Source of the DNA: an uncultured Bacteroides sp.
GTDB lineage: Bacteria; Bacteroidota; Bacteroidia; Bacteroidales; Bacteroidaceae
Direction of reading: 5' to 3'
Assembly (NCBI RefSeq): GCF_902491285.1
Contig: NZ_CABUHK010000076.1
Span: 1-25,101 of the forward strand
DNA: 25,101 nucleotides
The translations under genes were made by a program, and so were the position numbers. The notes under the pieces were generated by a model that had not been told where the DNA came from, did no database searches, and saw only the letters and a program-made list of their open reading frames with translations. Of this stretch, positions 23,241 to 25,101 are shown one piece after another; position 1 is the stretch's first letter; every line of letters begins with the position of its first letter.

Positions 23241-23248
23241 CAAAAGTA
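23241..23248 (-). promoter_or_regulatory. -7 box of the TIGR02757 gene
   Basis: The - strand reads TACTTTTG (TAnnTTTG), predicting a start near 23234, about 20 bases before ATG 23212. This decides the start codon. A -33 element would fall in the end of the MATE gene and is not clear. Confidence 0.6.
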
Positions 23249-23254
23249 CATATT

Positions 23255-24547
23255 CTAGCCGGATTTCTTCTTTAAGTAGATAACGGATTGTATTCCCAGG
23301 AGAATAACAAACAGGTATTCCGCCGTCATATACACAGTGAGGGAAGCATGGAAATATTCACTCAGCAGATACAGGTAAATCAGATACACCAGGATAGTGA
23401 TTAACTGGAAAACGAATGCAAGCCGTGTCTTTCCCGTACCCGTTACAGCATTGATATAAACATATCCGGGCAATGCAAATGTATAATTCAACAGCATGAC
23501 TATAAAAGGACAGAAGGCCAGTTTTACCAAATAATCATTATTCGTATAGAATCCGATAATCCATTGATTGCTCCAAAGAGCCAAAACTATCAATGGGAGT
23601 CCCACGGCATAACCCAATTTAAGAACTTTACGGCAGACGGGGAAAAGTTCTTTCCCCTGCCCTGCCCCAATCAGATTGCTGACTAACGAACCGGTGGTGG
23701 ATGCAAAAGAGTTGACTATCACAAAGAAAACGGTAGACACGCTACGGGTAATATTGGAGATGGCAAGTTCTGTCTTTCCCAAATGTTCGATAGCTACGAA
23801 GAACAGAAACCAGGGAGCAACGCTGATAAAGGCATGGAGCATACTCCAAACTGAAAGTCTTAATAATTTCATTAATAACTTCCTGTCGTAGACTATTTTT
23901 AATCCATATTTCACTTTGTCTATCTTCGTCCACATATATAATAGAAGTATGACAAAGGCTCCAAGCTCTGCTAAAGAAGAAGCCATAGCTGCTCCTGATA
24001 TGCCTAAATTCAGTTTGAAAATTAGTAAATAGTTAAAAGGGATGTTGATGCAGATAGCTGTAATAGCTGCTACGGATAACGCCCTGGTATTTGTTATCCC
24101 TACCAGAAAGGAGCGTAAAGCTAAAAAAGGAAATGAGAACAACAGTCCGAAGCTACGCCAGTCCAGATATAGAATCACTGCTTGATAGATTTCATCAGAA
24201 ATAATCAACTGTCGCAGGATTAAGGGAGAGGCAAAGTGGAGCAGCAGGCAAAGGATGATTGCCAACCCTGACAGAAAATATAATCCCTGGAAAAAGGTAC
24301 GCCCTGTCTCTTTATAGTGCTTTTCCCCGTTTCTACGGGCAATCATCACCTGCATCCCGATACTGAACCCGAAACCCAGCATATAAACGGCCAAATAATA
24401 GATTCCGGCAAGTGCGGACGCTCCGAGTTCGACTTCTCCCACATGCCCCAGAAAGACAGCATCGGTGATATTGATTAATTGTTCCATAAGTATGCTCATC
24501 ATCACAGGAAAGTTAATGAGCCATATTTGCTTATATGTATAATTCAT
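23255..24547 (-). CDS. MATE family multidrug/Na+ or H+ antiporter
   Basis: The 430-residue integral membrane protein has about 12 transmembrane segments. It starts without a signal peptide (MNYTYKQIWLINFPVMMSILMEQLINITDAVFLGHVGEVELGAS), the typical NorM/DinF-like first helix with MxxxxxxxxDxxFLGHxG. GFSIGMQVMIARRNGEKHYKET follows helix 2, and the second half repeats the topology (FFVIVNSFASTTGSLVSNLIGAGQGKEL). MATE proteins export cationic drugs or metabolites using Na+ or H+ gradients; the substrate cannot be told here. The length is close to the usual 440-460. The mRNA leader may be over 200 bases. Confidence 0.93.
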   Translation of the reverse strand: MNYTYKQIWLINFPVMMSILMEQLINITDAVFLGHVGEVELGASALAGIYYLAVYMLGFGFSIGMQVMIARRNGEKHYKETGRTFFQGLYFLSGLAIILCLLLHFASPLILRQLIISDEIYQAVILYLDWRSFGLLFSFPFLALRSFLVGITNTRALSVAAITAICINIPFNYLLIFKLNLGISGAAMASSLAELGAFVILLLYMWTKIDKVKYGLKIVYDRKLLMKLLRLSVWSMLHAFISVAPWFLFFVAIEHLGKTELAISNITRSVSTVFFVIVNSFASTTGSLVSNLIGAGQGKELFPVCRKVLKLGYAVGLPLIVLALWSNQWIIGFYTNNDYLVKLAFCPFIVMLLNYTFALPGYVYINAVTGTGKTRLAFVFQLITILVYLIYLYLLSEYFHASLTVYMTAEYLFVILLGIQSVIYLKKKSG

Positions 24548-24768
24548 CGCTCAACTTAAAAATAACACGATACAGCATACCACATTCTCATAGCAGTACA
24601 CAGTTTCGCAAGTTTATAAAAATGGATATAAAACTCTTTGCCAGGCGAAAAGTTGCCTGTCGGATAGCTGAATAGCCTTATTAAAAAAGTATGCTATTCG
24701 TTGAGCGCAGCTATATACAGAGTTTCATAAATAGATGAATATTGTTGGTTTATCAATCAATTACATCA

Positions 24769-24776
24769 CAAAGATA
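24769..24776 (-). promoter_or_regulatory. Candidate -7 box for the MATE gene
   Basis: The - strand reads TATCTTTG, a full TAnnTTTG match, just after the terminator of the preceding gene. The implied leader is long, about 215 bases. Confidence 0.5.
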
Positions 24777-24810
24777 GCAAATTTTATTTTGAATCTCCAT
24801 CTATAAATAC

Positions 24811-24838
24811 AAAAGAGGGCGACCACGCACCCTCTTTT
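24811..24838. terminator. Bidirectional terminator after the DUF2582 gene
   Basis: AAAAGAGGG (24811-24819) pairs perfectly with CCCTCTTTT (24830-24838) around a 10-base loop, with A-run and T-run flanks. It lies 105 bases past the edge gene's stop codon and before the MATE promoter. Confidence 0.85.
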
Positions 24839-24943
24839 AAATATTAACCTCTTCAAGTCCGAACTTAACTTATAGTATTTTGTATCGACATTTTATATTA
24901 TAAGTTAATAGAACATCAAAGACATCTCTTTACAAAATCCATA

Positions 24944-25101
24944 CTATCCAAAACTGAAAGGAAAGGCGCTTTCGTCGGATAAAGCTATCAATCCATTTTT
25001 TCGTTGAATACAAATTTTGTTCTCTCTTGCCAACCAACCGGCAGCTAATGCTGTACTCTCTACGCTAAGGTTTAATCTTCTCGCCAATTCTGGTATTGAA
25101 A
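24944..25101 (-). CDS. C-terminal fragment of a DUF2582 winged-helix protein (5' end outside window)
   Basis: The - strand frame enters from the right edge and stops at TAG 24946-24944, giving 51 residues: SIPELARRLNLSVESTALAA, GWLARENKICIQRKNGLIAL and a short tail ending FSFG. The pattern (PELA..LNLS...V..A.GWLAREnKI..) is that of the small DUF2582 winged helix-turn-helix proteins common in Bacteroides. They probably bind DNA, but I know no target. The recognition helix and wing are present; the first helix is outside the window. Confidence 0.75.
   Translation of the reverse strand, partial: SIPELARRLNLSVESTALAAGWLARENKICIQRKNGLIALSDESAFPFSFG

Larger units (their letters stand above)
24548..24943. 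other. Gene-free region between MATE gene and DUF2582 gene
   Basis: These 396 bases contain no supported ORF. They hold a - strand -7 box at 24769-24776, which gives the MATE gene a leader of about 215 bases with a small hairpin CAGGC/GCCTG near 24642-24659. They also contain the terminator at 24811-24838 and a 10-bp inverted repeat TTAACTTATA/TATAAGTTAA (24865-24874 with 24899-24908) in the 3' region of the edge gene. Confidence 0.7.

Overview
The window looks like the chromosome of a gut Bacteroides (order Bacteroidales). The reasons are the gene families (GH92, GH20, DUF4832 and C10 streptopain-like proteins, several with lipoprotein signals), the sppA-lpxK-purine phosphorylase-thiL order, and repeated TAnnTTTG boxes, the Bacteroides -7 promoter element, placed just upstream of genes. 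I cannot fix the species from sequence alone. Most of it is housekeeping with secreted glycan- and protein-degrading genes at both ends. There is no prophage, insertion sequence or CRISPR array.

Region 1 (1-7147), glycan degradation: the tail of an unrecognised gene, two tandem paralogous DUF4832-type lipoproteins and a GH20 beta-N-acetylhexosaminidase run on the + strand. They meet a convergent GH92 alpha-mannosidase lipoprotein. Between the convergent genes lies an array of four palindromes with an exact 22-bp period, which includes a terminator. The enzymes suggest attack on GlcNAc- and mannose-bearing host or yeast glycans; no SusC/SusD pair is present.

Region 2 (7439-12473), housekeeping operon: sppA (signal peptide peptidase), lpxK (lipid A 4'-kinase), a trimeric-type purine nucleoside phosphorylase and thiL are tightly packed and end at a clear terminator. 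A tRNA-Phe(GAA) with its own promoter and terminator follows.

Region 3 (12499-15090), RNA-handling group on the - strand: a single-RRM Gly-tailed protein, a DEAD-box RhlE-like helicase, a cold-shock-domain protein with a charged N-terminal extension, and a small unknown protein. This set is typical of cold or RNA-structure stress.

Region 4 (15373-19360): a PAS-LuxR regulator, a nucleotidyltransferase-fold protein, a HelD-like UvrD-family helicase and a DUF1905 protein, mostly as single genes.

Region 5 (19361-22504), accessory: a small lipoprotein follows a C10 cysteine peptidase. Upstream of the peptidase is what I read as a frameshifted relic of the N-terminal carboxypeptidase-regulatory-like domain of a SusC-type transporter. 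A 38-bp perfect palindrome and a pair of TTGTACAA sites lie in the flanks.

Region 6 (22505-25101): a TIGR02757-family protein, a MATE efflux transporter and, at the right edge, the C-terminus of a DUF2582 winged-helix protein, all on the - strand.
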